Shown: positions 9,967 to 19,583, counted from the first letter of the stretch. The stretch is DNA of 64,000 nt from Pseudazoarcus pumilus (GCF_002872475.1 NZ_CP025682.1:2604001-2668000); one strand, 5' to 3'. Numbers and translations are program-made. The notes: a model not told the origin generated them from the sequence alone.

Positions 9967-11391
9967 TTGAACTACGCCACCCACCATCGCAGCCTGCTGC
10001 GCGAGAGTCATGCGCTTGTCGCCCTGGGGGTCAAGACATTCGATGTCCTGATGGTCGTGGCTACCGGCATGGTCGCGCACCTGCTGCGCTTCGGTGGAGA
10101 CGCGCTGCTCGAACCCGTTCGGTATGTCTACGCCGTTTTCGCCGGCGCGCTGCTGACCCACGTCATCTTCACCCAGCTGGGCGTATATCGCAGCTGGGGG
10201 CATGGCTCGCGCGTCATCGCGTATGGCCGCGTGCTCCTCGGATGGAGCCTGGTGCTGGCAGTGCTGGCATCGCTGAGCTTCCTGAGCAAGACGGGGACGG
10301 ATTTCTCGCGACTGTGGTTCGGGTATTGGGGAGCGCTCGGCCTTGCCGGACTGCTGGCCAGCCGCCTGATCTTGCGTCGTATCGTCGACTTCGCCCATCG
10401 CCGCGGCTACGGCCTGCGCAACGTTGCACTGGTCGGCCCTTATGATGGCGTCCGGGAACTGACCCAACATCTGGCCGATTTTCGCTGGAGTGGTTACCGG
10501 GTAACGATGGTGTGCACCGATCGCCCCGTGCCGGAAGGAGACCGTCCTGCAGGGGTGGCGTTCAACAGCACCGTCGCACTGGGCACATCCATCCGGGAAG
10601 TCGAGGCGGACGAAGTCTGGCTGACATGGCCGATGCGCGGCGAACGTCGTATCCGGGAGTCGATCGATGCGCTGCAGGACACGCCGGTGAACATCCGCTG
10701 GGCGCCAGACATCTTCACTTTCCGCCTGATCAATCATGGCGTGACCGAAATCGCCGGCATTCCGATGCTGGACCTTTCGATTTCCCCGATATCAGGTGCC
10801 AACAAACTCGTGAAGGCCTGCGAGGACTACGTGCTGGCATCGATCTTCCTGACTCTCCTGTCGCCGCTGCTGCTCGCGATCGCGGTCGGCGTCAAGGCGT
10901 CGAGCCCGGGCCCGGTGCTGTTCCGCCAGATTCGTCATGGCTGGGACGGGCGGGAGATCGAAGTCTGGAAATTCCGCAGCATGCACGTGCATCGCGAGGA
11001 CGATGGGCGGGTGACTCAGGCACGACGCGAAGACCCGCGCGTCACGGGGTTCGGCGCCTTTCTGCGCCGGACCAGCCTGGACGAGTTGCCGCAACTCATC
11101 AACGTGCTGCAGGGGCGCATGTCGATCGTCGGCCCTCGGCCCCATGCTCTCGCCCACAATGAGCACTACAAGAAGCTGATACCCAACTACCTGTTGCGGC
11201 ATCGGGTCAAGCCGGGGATCACGGGCTGGGCGCAGGTCAACGGCCTGCGCGGTGAAACCGAAACGGTGGACAAGATGCAGCGCCGGGTGGAGTACGACCT
11301 GTACTACATAGAGCACTGGTCTGTATGGTTCGACCTGCGCATCATCTGGCGCACTGCCGCTGCCGTACTGTTCGACAGAAATGCGTATTGA
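9967..11391 (+). CDS. WcaJ-type polyprenyl-phosphate hexose-1-phosphate transferase
   Basis: 474 residues. The N-terminal half has four predicted membrane helices and a CoA-binding-like Rossmann region (VALVGPYDG). The C-terminal 200 residues are the bacterial sugar-transferase domain: [45 protein letters not shown], then [15 protein letters not shown]. This enzyme transfers a hexose-1-phosphate, often glucose or galactose, to undecaprenyl phosphate and starts repeat-unit synthesis. The start is a TTG at 9967; no ATG gives the first helix. It is the last gene of the rightward operon and converges with the flippase gene, with only 37 bases between and no clear hairpin. Confidence 0.92.
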   Translation: MNYATHHRSLLRESHALVALGVKTFDVLMVVATGMVAHLLRFGGDALLEPVRYVYAVFAGALLTHVIFTQLGVYRSWGHGSRVIAYGRVLLGWSLVLAVLASLSFLSKTGTDFSRLWFGYWGALGLAGLLASRLILRRIVDFAHRRGYGLRNVALVGPYDGVRELTQHLADFRWSGYRVTMVCTDRPVPEGDRPAGVAFNSTVALGTSIREVEADEVWLTWPMRGERRIRESIDALQDTPVNIRWAPDIFTFRLINHGVTEIAGIPMLDLSISPISGANKLVKACEDYVLASIFLTLLSPLLLAIAVGVKASSPGPVLFRQIRHGWDGREIEVWKFRSMHVHREDDGRVTQARREDPRVTGFGAFLRRTSLDELPQLINVLQGRMSIVGPRPHALAHNEHYKKLIPNYLLRHRVKPGITGWAQVNGLRGETETVDKMQRRVEYDLYYIEHWSVWFDLRIIWRTAAAVLFDRNAY

Positions 11392-11428
11392 ACGCAATAT
11401 TTGCGAAGAGCGATGCAGCTATCCGCAC

Positions 11429-12877
11429 TCAGGTCCGACGGGTAGCGCGGTCCCGTCCGGCGGCTTCCAGCATTGCACGCCAGACGTCGCGATTCTCGCG
11501 CAGGGCCACTGAGGTCGCAGCAATCAGGACGAGCGCGACGACGATTCGCAGCGACAGGCTCTGCTCCCAGAGCATATGGAGGGTTACGAGCACGGAGATC
11601 ATCATGATCAGATTCATCAGCGCCGGCAACAGCCTCGCTTCGGGAATGCGCCGATGGATCATCGGCCAGAACGCAGCGAACGAGAAGGTCGCAATGACTT
11701 CGGCAACACCGTAGGCGCGAATGTCCGACCATGTCATGAGCAACAGGGCTGCGACGGAAAAGAACGCGAGCACGAACACGCCATTGGCAAGAATCATCGG
11801 CCGAATATCCGCCCTGACCTGCAGCACCGCGAAGTACAGGTTGAACAAGGTGCCGGAGACGGCCGACGCGCACAGCAACGGCAACAGTGGCAACATCGCC
11901 TGCCAATGAGCGCCCGGGAGCAGCGCAACCGCTTCCGGGGCGACGGCAATCAGCACCGCCATGACACCGCCCACGGCAAGCATCTGCGCCGCCTGCCCCC
12001 TCGCAAGCGCCCGGCCAAGCGGCTTGTCGGAAGTATTCAGCGCCGCGAATCCGCCCACCGCGAGGCGCCAGCACACGCCCTGGATGAATCCGACCAGTTC
12101 GAGGCTGCGTACCGCGACTGCGACCACCGCTGTAGCCTCCACTCCCAGGATCTTGGCGACCAGAACCGGATTGACCAGGCGCCGAAGCTGCGACACCCAG
12201 CCGGCAGCACCGACCCCGACGCCGAACCTCAACAACCTTCGCGCGATGGCGCCATTCCAGGAGATCACATGCCAATCGCCGGTCGTGCGGCTCAACAGCA
12301 CGAGCGACAGCGTGAACTGCAGCAGATTGCCCCAGACCAGCCCCCAGGGTGAGCGCGTGACCCATATGATGGCAATGGTGGCGACGAAGCCGGCGAGTTC
12401 CGCCACCAGTTCGATCGAGGCACTGCGGCTGTAACGCAGCTTGCGATCCAGCAGGCCTGCGGGTATCGAACGCAGCAGGAAGATCGGCAGCGCGAAAGCC
12501 TGAACCACGAAGAGCGCAGTGAGCCCGGGCTGGTCGTACCATGCTGCGAGAACAGGAGCGACCAGAAATGCGACCAGCAGGCCGCCGCAACCCACGATCA
12601 ACGCAAGCGCACGCGCCGTGCCGACGAGTTCGCGCGATGGCGTCTCGCGGGTACGGATCAGATACGCACCGAAGCCGAGCCCGCTCAACGCTATCAAGTA
12701 GTTGACCAGGCCGTTGGCGATGACGTAGACGCCGTACTCGGCGACCGGCAGCATCGTCACGATCAGGGCGAGCTTCGTGAGCGCGATCGCGTTGGTGACG
12801 ACCTGACGCGCAGACAGCGCGACAAAACCGGAGATCAGACGACCCCGGATGCTGCCCGGGCCGACATTATCCGGCAT
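11429..12877 (-). CDS. Wzx-type polysaccharide flippase
   Basis: A 482-residue integral membrane protein of the MOP/MATE superfamily (polysaccharide biosynthesis protein). It shows about 12 to 14 hydrophobic segments beginning with FVALSARQVVTNAIALTKLA and YGVYVIANGLVNYLIALSG, typical of Wzx. It would move lipid-linked repeat units across the inner membrane. The ATG at 12877 (MPDNVGPGS) is chosen; it overlaps the upstream nucleotidyltransferase gene by 11 bases. It is the last gene of the leftward manC/pqqD/kinase operon, yet it supplies the flippase otherwise missing from the rightward operon. Confidence 0.88.
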   Translation of the reverse strand: MPDNVGPGSIRGRLISGFVALSARQVVTNAIALTKLALIVTMLPVAEYGVYVIANGLVNYLIALSGLGFGAYLIRTRETPSRELVGTARALALIVGCGGLLVAFLVAPVLAAWYDQPGLTALFVVQAFALPIFLLRSIPAGLLDRKLRYSRSASIELVAELAGFVATIAIIWVTRSPWGLVWGNLLQFTLSLVLLSRTTGDWHVISWNGAIARRLLRFGVGVGAAGWVSQLRRLVNPVLVAKILGVEATAVVAVAVRSLELVGFIQGVCWRLAVGGFAALNTSDKPLGRALARGQAAQMLAVGGVMAVLIAVAPEAVALLPGAHWQAMLPLLPLLCASAVSGTLFNLYFAVLQVRADIRPMILANGVFVLAFFSVAALLLMTWSDIRAYGVAEVIATFSFAAFWPMIHRRIPEARLLPALMNLIMMISVLVTLHMLWEQSLSLRIVVALVLIAATSVALRENRDVWRAMLEAAGRDRATRRT

Positions 12878-14132
12878 CACGCCCCTCGCTCGCACGGGGC
12901 ACGGCGTGCAGAGCCCTCCGCTGCAGGCGCACCACGGACCATAGCAAGGGCAGGCGCCGCAGCCCGATGCGGCAAAGACAGCCAATCATCTCGAGCGCAC
13001 GGCCGAAGTCGCTCTTGCCCCGGCGGGCACGATGACGCTCCAGTTCGGTACGCCAGGCTGCTTTTCGCAGCTTCCGGTCGAGCGTAAATCGATGAGCGAA
13101 CCAGCGCCGAAGATGAGTCGGCGTACGCATGAGCAGGAAGACATCCAGCAACGCCTCGCCGCCGGACCCGGGCGTGTCGATGCGGTACATGAACCAGTCG
13201 CGAATGCGTTGCACATTGCCGGAGTCGAGCGGCCCCAAGGAATCGTAAAACGCCAACAGGCGCGCGTCGCCCGCAGATATCGCGCCGGCCTCGACGAGTA
13301 GTGCGAGCATCGCCGAGAGCGCCTCGCCAAGCCCGCTCCGTGACGCTTCGGCCCCCAGGAGTTCAGGATCGAACAACACGTCTGCGGCATGCCAGTATTC
13401 GTCCAGATCCACCAGATCCCGCACGGTGGGGAACGGCGAGAAATGGGTGCGCAGGCTGTGGTGGACCAGCAGCAGCATGGCATCGACGGGGGCAACCGCA
13501 TCCACACGCCTGCCAACGAGCGTCAGCGAATCTGCACGCCCCCAAAGTGCGTCGGTGATTCCAGCGATTTGTCCATCGAGGCGATAGTGAAGATCGACCT
13601 CGAGCCCTTCTTCATCGGTCAACGCGATGGTGTGGTTGTCCTGACGGATGCGTCCCGACGAAAAGCCCTTCCAGTCCTCCACCGACTCGCCGAACGAAGG
13701 GCTGAAACCGATCGATGCGAGCGTCTTGATCGCCCGATCGAATGCCTCGTCCCGGATGATGATGTCGATATCGCTGAGCATGCGCTCGGCCGGACTACGG
13801 TGCAGGCGCGCAAGCGTCGCCACTCCCTTGAACCCGACAGCGCGGACGTTCGCACTGGCGAGGGCCCCGAAAACGTCGGCCGCGCGCCTGGCGACGTAGC
13901 CGCTTTGCAGGGCTGTCGTCGTCAGTTGCTGGCGCAATCGCTGGTCGACGCACGATGGCACTGCGATTTCGTGGCGACGAAGCACTCTGGCAAGTCGCGG
14001 CACGACTTTCCACGCGGCAGCCAAAGCCAGCGCCTGATCCCATGCGTCGGAATCCGTCAGCACCCGTCCGGCATGCCGGGCCGAGGATTCTTCTCCCAAC
14101 AGAAGTTCGAACAGGGCGTGCGCAGGGATCAC
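12867..14132 (-). CDS. Nucleotidyltransferase-family protein (PF14907-like)
   Basis: 421 residues from a GTG at 14132. A nucleotidyltransferase core is visible in RAVGFKGVATLARLH followed by MLSDIDIIIRDEAFDRAIKTL, whose paired aspartates match the metal-binding D-x-D of this superfamily. The rest is helical with no other recognisable domain. Proteins of this kind recur with HprK-related kinases and PqqD-like proteins in the HPr-rel-A context; their substrate is unknown. The frame runs further upstream, but those residues overlap the transglutaminase-like gene and look non-native. It overlaps both neighbours by a few bases. Confidence 0.8.
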   Translation of the reverse strand: MIPAHALFELLLGEESSARHAGRVLTDSDAWDQALALAAAWKVVPRLARVLRRHEIAVPSCVDQRLRQQLTTTALQSGYVARRAADVFGALASANVRAVGFKGVATLARLHRSPAERMLSDIDIIIRDEAFDRAIKTLASIGFSPSFGESVEDWKGFSSGRIRQDNHTIALTDEEGLEVDLHYRLDGQIAGITDALWGRADSLTLVGRRVDAVAPVDAMLLLVHHSLRTHFSPFPTVRDLVDLDEYWHAADVLFDPELLGAEASRSGLGEALSAMLALLVEAGAISAGDARLLAFYDSLGPLDSGNVQRIRDWFMYRIDTPGSGGEALLDVFLLMRTPTHLRRWFAHRFTLDRKLRKAAWRTELERHRARRGKSDFGRALEMIGCLCRIGLRRLPLLWSVVRLQRRALHAVPRASEGRDAG

Positions 14133-14674
14133 TGAGGAGCCTCGCCGGCAACAAGGTCGCCCAGGGGTGGTACGTGCGCGGCGCCGGTATCGCCCGACGG
14201 CGGAAACACGAAAATCTCGCGCAGGGTGTCGGCCTTCACACCGTCGGGAACACCCAGCGGCCGACCATCGACCGAGATCCATGCGTGCCCCCGGCGTCGG
14301 CCATCCCGAGGCTCAGGTTCGACAGCGAAATGAATGCGCTTGTGTCGATCACCCGCGTCGAGAAAACGGAACAGCGTGACGGCGCGCAGATAACAGGTGT
14401 TGCGTGAGCGGAAGAACGATCGCCGCAACCATACCCCTTGCAACCGGCCGATGCGCTCGACTCCGCTCTCGATGTCATTCGTGCAAGCAGCAGGTCGCAT
14501 GCCACCTGACTGCCGCTCGAGAAATTCGGGCAAGGACATGGCCTTCAACTGACGAGGCACAGTCCACAGGAACAGTCCGATATGCAAGAACCACCAGACA
14601 TCCGAGGGCTGGTGGAAGTTACGCCGCATGCGATCCTGCAGACCGCTCAACCCCCACATGCTCCGTTCTCCCAT
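14129..14674 (-). CDS. Transglutaminase-like protein (lasso peptide B2 type)
   Basis: 181 residues. The core has RNTCYLRAVTLFRFLDAGD, HFAVEP and GHAWISVDGRPLG, matching the Cys-His-Asp arrangement of the transglutaminase-like core found in lasso-peptide B2 proteases (PF13471 type). An N-terminal LHIGLFLWTVPRQLKAM segment is hydrophobic. In lasso systems B2 cleaves the leader peptide with the help of a PqqD-like B1; a PqqD-like gene lies four genes upstream in this operon, but no cyclase or precursor is visible. ATG 14674 has a GGGAG eight bases upstream; ATG 14659 is also well placed. It overlaps the upstream GT2 gene. Confidence 0.78.
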   Translation of the reverse strand: MGERSMWGLSGLQDRMRRNFHQPSDVWWFLHIGLFLWTVPRQLKAMSLPEFLERQSGGMRPAACTNDIESGVERIGRLQGVWLRRSFFRSRNTCYLRAVTLFRFLDAGDRHKRIHFAVEPEPRDGRRRGHAWISVDGRPLGVPDGVKADTLREIFVFPPSGDTGAAHVPPLGDLVAGEAPQ

Positions 14675-15540
14675 CGACTGCGCTCCCGCGCGGAATAGTA
14701 GGCTTGATCGAATCCGATCCGCTGCGCCAGCGCTTTGACGAAGCGACCACGACGGCAAAGGACCGCATCCGCCCTTCCCGGCCACAAGACCTGCGCACCA
14801 TAAAGCGCGATCTTCGACCATTGGGCCGCTTCACGCCGGAACGACCAGGAGACTTTGTCTCGGTGACGCCAGGTGAATTGCCCCAGACCGTAGCCATAAC
14901 CACGCTGCTGACGATAGTAGCCACTCCAGCCTACACGATGGCGGTGCAACACCAATGCCCGTGGCTCGAAGCGAACCCGGTCCGCCCCTGCCTGGCGCAA
15001 ACGCAGGTGCAGATCACATGCGTCGTAGGTCGAATAGCGCGCTTCGAAGCCTCCTACCCGTTCGAGAGTGGACCTCCGGTACAGAACGTTGCCGCTAGGC
15101 GCGAACGGAAAGACAGGATGGTCGAGGTGACGCTGCGCATCCAGCCCGCCGCTCAGGTCCACGTAACGGGCCGCCGGGCTGCGCGATTCGTACCCCAAAG
15201 TGCGCCCCGCAACGGCATCCACCGCATCGTCTTCGGATGCAGGAACGAGCCACCTGAGCCAGCTCCGCGATGGAATGCAATCCGCATCGGTGAACGCTAC
15301 CCATGTCGCGGCGGCGGCTGCCAGGCCCCGATTCCGCGCGGACGGCGCACCACGGTTTTCCTGCGAAATCACCCTGCATCCGAACGCGCTGGCAATACGC
15401 GCGGTGTCATCTGTCGAGCCATCGTCCACAACGATGACTTCGTACTCGTCGGAAGGAAACGCTTGCGCCTTCACTGCACGCAGACAATCCGATAGCGTGG
15501 CCTCTGCGTTGAAGGCGGGAATGACGACCGAGACCTTCAA
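14647..15540 (-). CDS. GT2-family glycosyltransferase
   Basis: 297 residues with a GT-A fold. It begins KVSVVIPAFNAEATLSDCL, then VIVVDDGSTDDTARIA, and GAPSARNRGLAAAAATWVAF followed by TDADCIPS, the metal-binding D-x-D region. The start is a TTG sharing TTGA with the stop of the upstream GT2 gene. It is one of two adjacent GT2 enzymes embedded in the PqqD/HprK-related cassette, so it may modify the same unknown target or simply contribute to the polysaccharide. The donor is unknown. Confidence 0.87.
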   Translation of the reverse strand: MKVSVVIPAFNAEATLSDCLRAVKAQAFPSDEYEVIVVDDGSTDDTARIASAFGCRVISQENRGAPSARNRGLAAAAATWVAFTDADCIPSRSWLRWLVPASEDDAVDAVAGRTLGYESRSPAARYVDLSGGLDAQRHLDHPVFPFAPSGNVLYRRSTLERVGGFEARYSTYDACDLHLRLRQAGADRVRFEPRALVLHRHRVGWSGYYRQQRGYGYGLGQFTWRHRDKVSWSFRREAAQWSKIALYGAQVLWPGRADAVLCRRGRFVKALAQRIGFDQAYYSARERSRWENGACGG

Positions 15541-16433
15541 GCGTCGCGCCCCTCTTGCCGCCAGGTTTCAAAGAAAGCGCCCCAGAACGCACGTGTCCAC
15601 ATGCGATGATAGCGGGCGAACTCGAGCTCTTCTTCGCTGACCCGTGAAACGAGCCTTCGCAGCCTCAGCCACCCGGGGCGAACACTGCGCGACACGATCA
15701 TCCGCCGAACACGCATCGCTTTCATGAAATTCCACCCTGTCTCTTCCGGGAAGCGACGGTAGATCCGAGCAGCTCCCCGCCCGTACCCTGCAGCTTGCCT
15801 GATCAGATCGTCGTCGTCAGTTCGGTTGCGGTGAAAAAGGATCGCGTTCTCTGCATAGCGAATCTCGCACCGTGAATGGCGAACGAGTCGCGCGGAAAAA
15901 TCGACATCTTCAGATGCGTGAAGTGTTTCATCCCATCCGCCAATGGCCAACGCAGCTTCGCGGCGAACGGCGAGATTCCCCGCATTCACGAACGCGAAGC
16001 GGGGGTTGAGCGCGCTGTTCTCTGGACGAAACAGGCCGGCACGCTCGATGTATCGCTCGGCGCCAGTCTTTGGCATGAAGGATATGATTCTCCCTCCGAC
16101 GAGAACCGTCGAGGGGTCCGAGAATGGTCGCAACAACTCCTTCAACCAGTTTCGCGCCGGCAACGTATCGGCATCGGCGTTCACGTAGATGTCACCCGCA
16201 CAGGCGTTCAGCCCGACGTTCCGTACCGCGGAAGCGCCTGGTGTCGCACAGTGGAGCAGTCGAACCGGATACTGCCGAACGATGTCCTGCGTCCCGTCGG
16301 CCGAGCCATTGTCGACCACGATGACCTCGTATCTTTCCGGCTGGCCAACCTGGGACAACACTCCCTTGAGGGTATCCCCGATCGTGGACGCACCATTCAG
16401 AACAGGAACGATCACACTGGCCGACAAAGTCAT
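15537..16433 (-). CDS. GT2-family glycosyltransferase
   Basis: 298 residues from ATG 16433, overlapping the kinase stop by ATGA. The GT-A signature is SASVIVPVLNGASTIGDTL, VIVVDNGSADGTQDIV, then YVNADADTLPARNW. A later ASEDVDFSARLVRHSRCEIRY resembles the ED catalytic-base region of GT2 enzymes. It shares general organisation with its downstream neighbour, and the pair may have arisen by duplication. Longer upstream starts fall within the kinase gene and are rejected. Confidence 0.87.
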   Translation of the reverse strand: MTLSASVIVPVLNGASTIGDTLKGVLSQVGQPERYEVIVVDNGSADGTQDIVRQYPVRLLHCATPGASAVRNVGLNACAGDIYVNADADTLPARNWLKELLRPFSDPSTVLVGGRIISFMPKTGAERYIERAGLFRPENSALNPRFAFVNAGNLAVRREAALAIGGWDETLHASEDVDFSARLVRHSRCEIRYAENAILFHRNRTDDDDLIRQAAGYGRGAARIYRRFPEETGWNFMKAMRVRRMIVSRSVRPGWLRLRRLVSRVSEEELEFARYHRMWTRAFWGAFFETWRQEGRDA

Positions 16434-17419
16434 TGGTGCGACTCCAGCGTCTCTTCGAGCGCATCGAGACAGCGGGGATTGAAGTACGCCCCTTTGCCTA
16501 CCTCGACTTCCAGCCCGCATACCTGCCTGGCCAGCATGGATACGGTCCGGACGACGTGTCGGGCGATTTCGCGTTGACCGGGAATCACGGTTTGCTTCAT
16601 CAGCAGGGACAAGGTCTCGTCGAACGACAGCCCGCTCACCCGAACCGTATCCGTGTCTTCCGTGCGGACGAGCTTAAGCACCTGTCCCGGCGCAGCCGCA
16701 TCGCGCATCGCCGCGGGCCGGATCCATTCCACCGGCACGCGGCGCTTGTCGGTCCATGCCGAACAGTGCGGAAAACGCTCGATCCCACTGAGATCCGGAA
16801 ACCACTCGCGCGTGTGTGGATAGAGATTGAACGTGCCGGTCAGGGCGCGCATCTCGACCTGTCCGTCGTCCGATATGCGGGCCAGAAGCTTGTCGTCGCC
16901 AAGGGTTTTCCAGCCCCGCCGAAGCATCGCGAGGGTCAGCGTCGTCTTGCCAACTCCGGATGGCGCGCAGACCATCGCGGCAATCCCTGCATCCCGGCAG
17001 ACGAGCCCGGCATGGAACGGAACCCAGCCCGCTTCACGCCACGCGGTGGCGAGCGCGAGAGTCAGCAGATTATCCACATCGGTGATGGTCCAGAGCTCGT
17101 CCTCGGACGGCGGAACGCCGATCCGCCATACGCCGCAATCCCTCACGTAACGCGCCCGGGCACCGGAATCACAGTGCGCGGACAAACCGGCCAGATCTTG
17201 CACGACCGACATGCGATGAGTCGTCAGATATGGAGCGCCAAGCGGACACTCGACCTGGTCGGGCCGAACGAACTCGAGGTGAATCGCGCCTTCTGAGTCC
17301 CCCCAGGGCACTGTAAACAGGCTTAGCGCACGGTCGACCAGTTCGTCCAGTCGATGACTGCGCCCGGCGCCCACCACTCGCACGGAGACGGGGCCACAAC
17401 GATAGCAGTCACGCAGCAT
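16430..17419 (-). CDS. HprK-related kinase A family protein
   Basis: 329 residues. The C-terminal half contains the HPr kinase-like P-loop (VCAPSGVGKTTLTLAMLRRGW) followed by LGDDKLL, equivalent to the aspartate pair of HprK, and lacks the N-terminal HprK domain of the phosphotransferase-system enzyme. This matches the named HprK-related kinase A (HPr-rel-A system) family. No HPr-like substrate is in the window; the real phosphate acceptor is unknown. It starts 10 bases after the PqqD-like gene and is followed by two GT2 genes. Confidence 0.88.
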   Translation of the reverse strand: MLRDCYRCGPVSVRVVGAGRSHRLDELVDRALSLFTVPWGDSEGAIHLEFVRPDQVECPLGAPYLTTHRMSVVQDLAGLSAHCDSGARARYVRDCGVWRIGVPPSEDELWTITDVDNLLTLALATAWREAGWVPFHAGLVCRDAGIAAMVCAPSGVGKTTLTLAMLRRGWKTLGDDKLLARISDDGQVEMRALTGTFNLYPHTREWFPDLSGIERFPHCSAWTDKRRVPVEWIRPAAMRDAAAPGQVLKLVRTEDTDTVRVSGLSFDETLSLLMKQTVIPGQREIARHVVRTVSMLARQVCGLEVEVGKGAYFNPRCLDALEETLESHQ

Positions 17420-17429
17420 CTGGACACTA

Positions 17430-17837
17430 TCACTCGGCTAGCGGGATCGACGGGTCGAAAGCGCTGGCCATGATCTTCTGCAGCGGCTCGCGATGCTTCT
17501 CGAAGGTCGGGAATGCCCAGTCGCCCCCTTCGACAGACAGGGGAGGACAGTCGCCTTCGATCGGCTCGATCAACGTGTCAGCGAGCAACTGCTCACAGAT
17601 GCCGTCCACAGCGACGAGGTCGGCTTCATCGGCACCAAGAAGCCGGCAGTGCTCCCTGATCTGCCCGAACGTCGCCCCTGTCTCGAACGGCATGAGGACC
17701 TGCCAGGCACCCTGGTTGGCAGAATAGAAATACTTCGAGTCAAGGTCGAGGAGCACGGCCCCATCCTCGACCAGTGTTGCAACCACATCCGGGCGGAACA
17801 CGTACGCGATCCCGCGATTACTCCCTGAACTCGACAT
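17430..17837 (-). CDS. PqqD-like protein of the HPr-rel-A system
   Basis: 135 residues. The first 95 residues have the PqqD fold pattern: FRPDVVATLVEDGAVLLDLD, then YFYSANQGAWQVLMPFETG, and EADLVAVDGICEQLLAD. PqqD proteins bind leader peptides in peptide-modification systems; here the pairing with an HprK-related kinase identifies the HPr-rel-A type. The last 35 residues (DWAFPTFEKHREPLQKIMA) are an extra tail beyond the minimal domain. It is the first gene of the cassette, 74 bases downstream of manC. No short precursor-like open frame is evident in that gap. Confidence 0.83.
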   Translation of the reverse strand: MSSSGSNRGIAYVFRPDVVATLVEDGAVLLDLDSKYFYSANQGAWQVLMPFETGATFGQIREHCRLLGADEADLVAVDGICEQLLADTLIEPIEGDCPPLSVEGGDWAFPTFEKHREPLQKIMASAFDPSIPLAE

Positions 17838-17911
17838 TCACCCCTCGCTCAAGCTGCAGCAGTCTTCAGACCCCCTCCGCCCCGAGTGTCACAAACGAGG
17901 CAGGCACGAAA

Positions 17912-19375
17912 TCATCGACCATAACAATCATCGAAGCGAACAATATCATCTTCGCCCAGGTATCCGCCCGACTGCACCTCGACGATCTCAAGCGGCACCT
18001 TGCCGGGATTCAAGAGGCGATGCTTCTCCCCCACCGGAATGAATGTGGATTCGTTCTCGGCAAGCAGGAAGGTATCGTCGCCACGAGTCACCTGCGCGGT
18101 GCCGCGCACGACGACCCAGTGCTCGGCGCGGTGGTGGTGCATCTGCAGACTGAGCGAGGCGCCGGGATTCACCACGATGCGCTTGACCTGAAAACGCTCG
18201 CCGGCATCGACCGAGTCGTACCAGCCCCAGGGGCGGTGGACCTTGCGGTGATTGGCGGTGATGTCGCGTCGCGCGCCGCGCAGTTGCTCGACCAGTTGCT
18301 TGACCTGCTGAGCGTTGCGGCGGTCGGCTACCAGCACCGCGTCGGGAGTGGCGACGACGACGAGCCCGGATACGCCGACCACCGCGACCAGCCGGCCGGC
18401 CTCGGCGTGGACCAGCGTGTCGCGAACTCCGGACAGGACGCAATCGCCGGTCGTGGCGTTGCCATCGGGATCGTGGTCAAGCTCGGCCCACAACGCGTCC
18501 CAGGAGCCGACGTCGGACCAGCCGGCATCCATCGCGACGACGCGCGCGCGCATGCCCAGGGTCGAGTCGTCCGGCAGGCGCTCCATGACGGCGTAGTCGA
18601 TGGAATCGCCCGGGCAGGCCTCAAAGGCGGTGGCGTCGGGGCGAATGAAGTCGGCGTCGCGCGCGGCCAGATCCAAGGCGCGTGCGCAGGCAGTGTGGAT
18701 GTCGGGCCGGAAGCGTTCGATGGCCGCCAGCCAGCGGCTGGCGCGCACCATGAAGATGCCGCTGTTCCACAGGTAGTCGCCGGATTCTACATAGGCTTGC
18801 GCGGTGGCGGCATCGGGCTTTTCGACGAAGGCCAGCACGTCGCGCACGGGTGCCGAACCGGCCGCGTCGGCACGGATATAACCATAGCCCGTCTCCGCGT
18901 GGCGCGGCGTGATGCCGAAGGTGATCATGGCGCCGGCGCAGGCATCGGCAAAGCCATGCTCGACGGCAGCGTGAAAGGCTGCGACGTCGCGCATCAGATG
19001 ATCGGCGGGCATCGCCAGCAACACCGGGTCGGCGCCGTCGGCGACGGCCTGCAGGGCGGCCAGCGTGAGCGCGGGTGCGGTGTTGCGCCCGGCCGGCTCG
19101 AGCACCAGCGCGGCCTGACGCACGCCGACTTCGGCAAGCTGCTGCGCGGCGATGAAGCGATGCGCGGCCTGGCACACGACAACCGGATCACGCACGTCGC
19201 CCAGGCGCTCCAATCCGTGCGTGCGCAGCATGGTCTGCTGCAGCATGGTGTGCGCTGAGCCGAAGGCGAGGAACTGCTTGGGGTAGTCCGCCCGCGACAG
19301 CGGCCACAGACGCGTGCCTGCACCGCCGCAGAGCAGGACGGGCTGGATCGAGGGCTTGTCGGAGAAAACGGGCAT
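17912..19375 (-). CDS. manC: Mannose-1-phosphate guanylyltransferase / mannose-6-phosphate isomerase
   Basis: 487 residues from ATG 19375, the typical bifunctional length. The N-terminal nucleotidyltransferase has VLLCGGAGTRLWPLSRADYP with KQFLAF; the C-terminal cupin has RPWGWYDSVDAGERFQVKR and SLQMHHHRAEHWVVV, the type II phosphomannose isomerase metal site. It makes GDP-mannose from mannose-1-phosphate, the substrate for the gmd/fcl pair on the other strand. The frame extends 101 codons upstream into palindrome-rich non-coding DNA; that extension is rejected because the family begins with this Rossmann motif. Confidence 0.96.
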   Translation of the reverse strand: MPVFSDKPSIQPVLLCGGAGTRLWPLSRADYPKQFLAFGSAHTMLQQTMLRTHGLERLGDVRDPVVVCQAAHRFIAAQQLAEVGVRQAALVLEPAGRNTAPALTLAALQAVADGADPVLLAMPADHLMRDVAAFHAAVEHGFADACAGAMITFGITPRHAETGYGYIRADAAGSAPVRDVLAFVEKPDAATAQAYVESGDYLWNSGIFMVRASRWLAAIERFRPDIHTACARALDLAARDADFIRPDATAFEACPGDSIDYAVMERLPDDSTLGMRARVVAMDAGWSDVGSWDALWAELDHDPDGNATTGDCVLSGVRDTLVHAEAGRLVAVVGVSGLVVVATPDAVLVADRRNAQQVKQLVEQLRGARRDITANHRKVHRPWGWYDSVDAGERFQVKRIVVNPGASLSLQMHHHRAEHWVVVRGTAQVTRGDDTFLLAENESTFIPVGEKHRLLNPGKVPLEIVEVQSGGYLGEDDIVRFDDCYGR

Positions 19376-19583
19376 GGGCGGGATTCGCGGCACGTCCGGC
19401 GACGCAGCATCAGCGCACCGGATTTCAGATTCTTCCACGCTTCCCGCGCCGGGTCGAGCGTGTCTTGGCCGGCTATTGTATTTGGAGGAGCAGGCCCGAT
19501 GCAAACGCCAAGGCTGCTCGCTGCTCGGGCCGATAATCGGCCAGCTTCGCGGAGCGAAGCGAGTTGCGGGTTGATCGGCCGAT
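19376..19583. repeat. Non-coding gap with three short perfect palindromes
   Basis: No gene is seen here. It holds a 15-base palindrome centred on 19535 (GGCCGAT-A-ATCGGCC, 19528-19542), a hairpin at 19544-19560 (GCTTCGC/GCGAAGC with a 3-base loop) and GATCGGCCGATC at 19573-19584. The hairpin core resembles the GAGCGAAGCGAG core of the dispersed repeats but lacks their outer arms. No T-run follows, so a simple intrinsic terminator is not supported. Confidence 0.5.

Noticed and set aside
14129-17837. Interpretation as a lasso-peptide biosynthesis cluster
   Set aside because: PqqD-like and B2-like proteins are present, but there is no asparagine-synthetase-like cyclase, no precursor peptide frame and no dedicated ABC exporter. 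The HPr-rel-A context explains the PqqD-like gene better.
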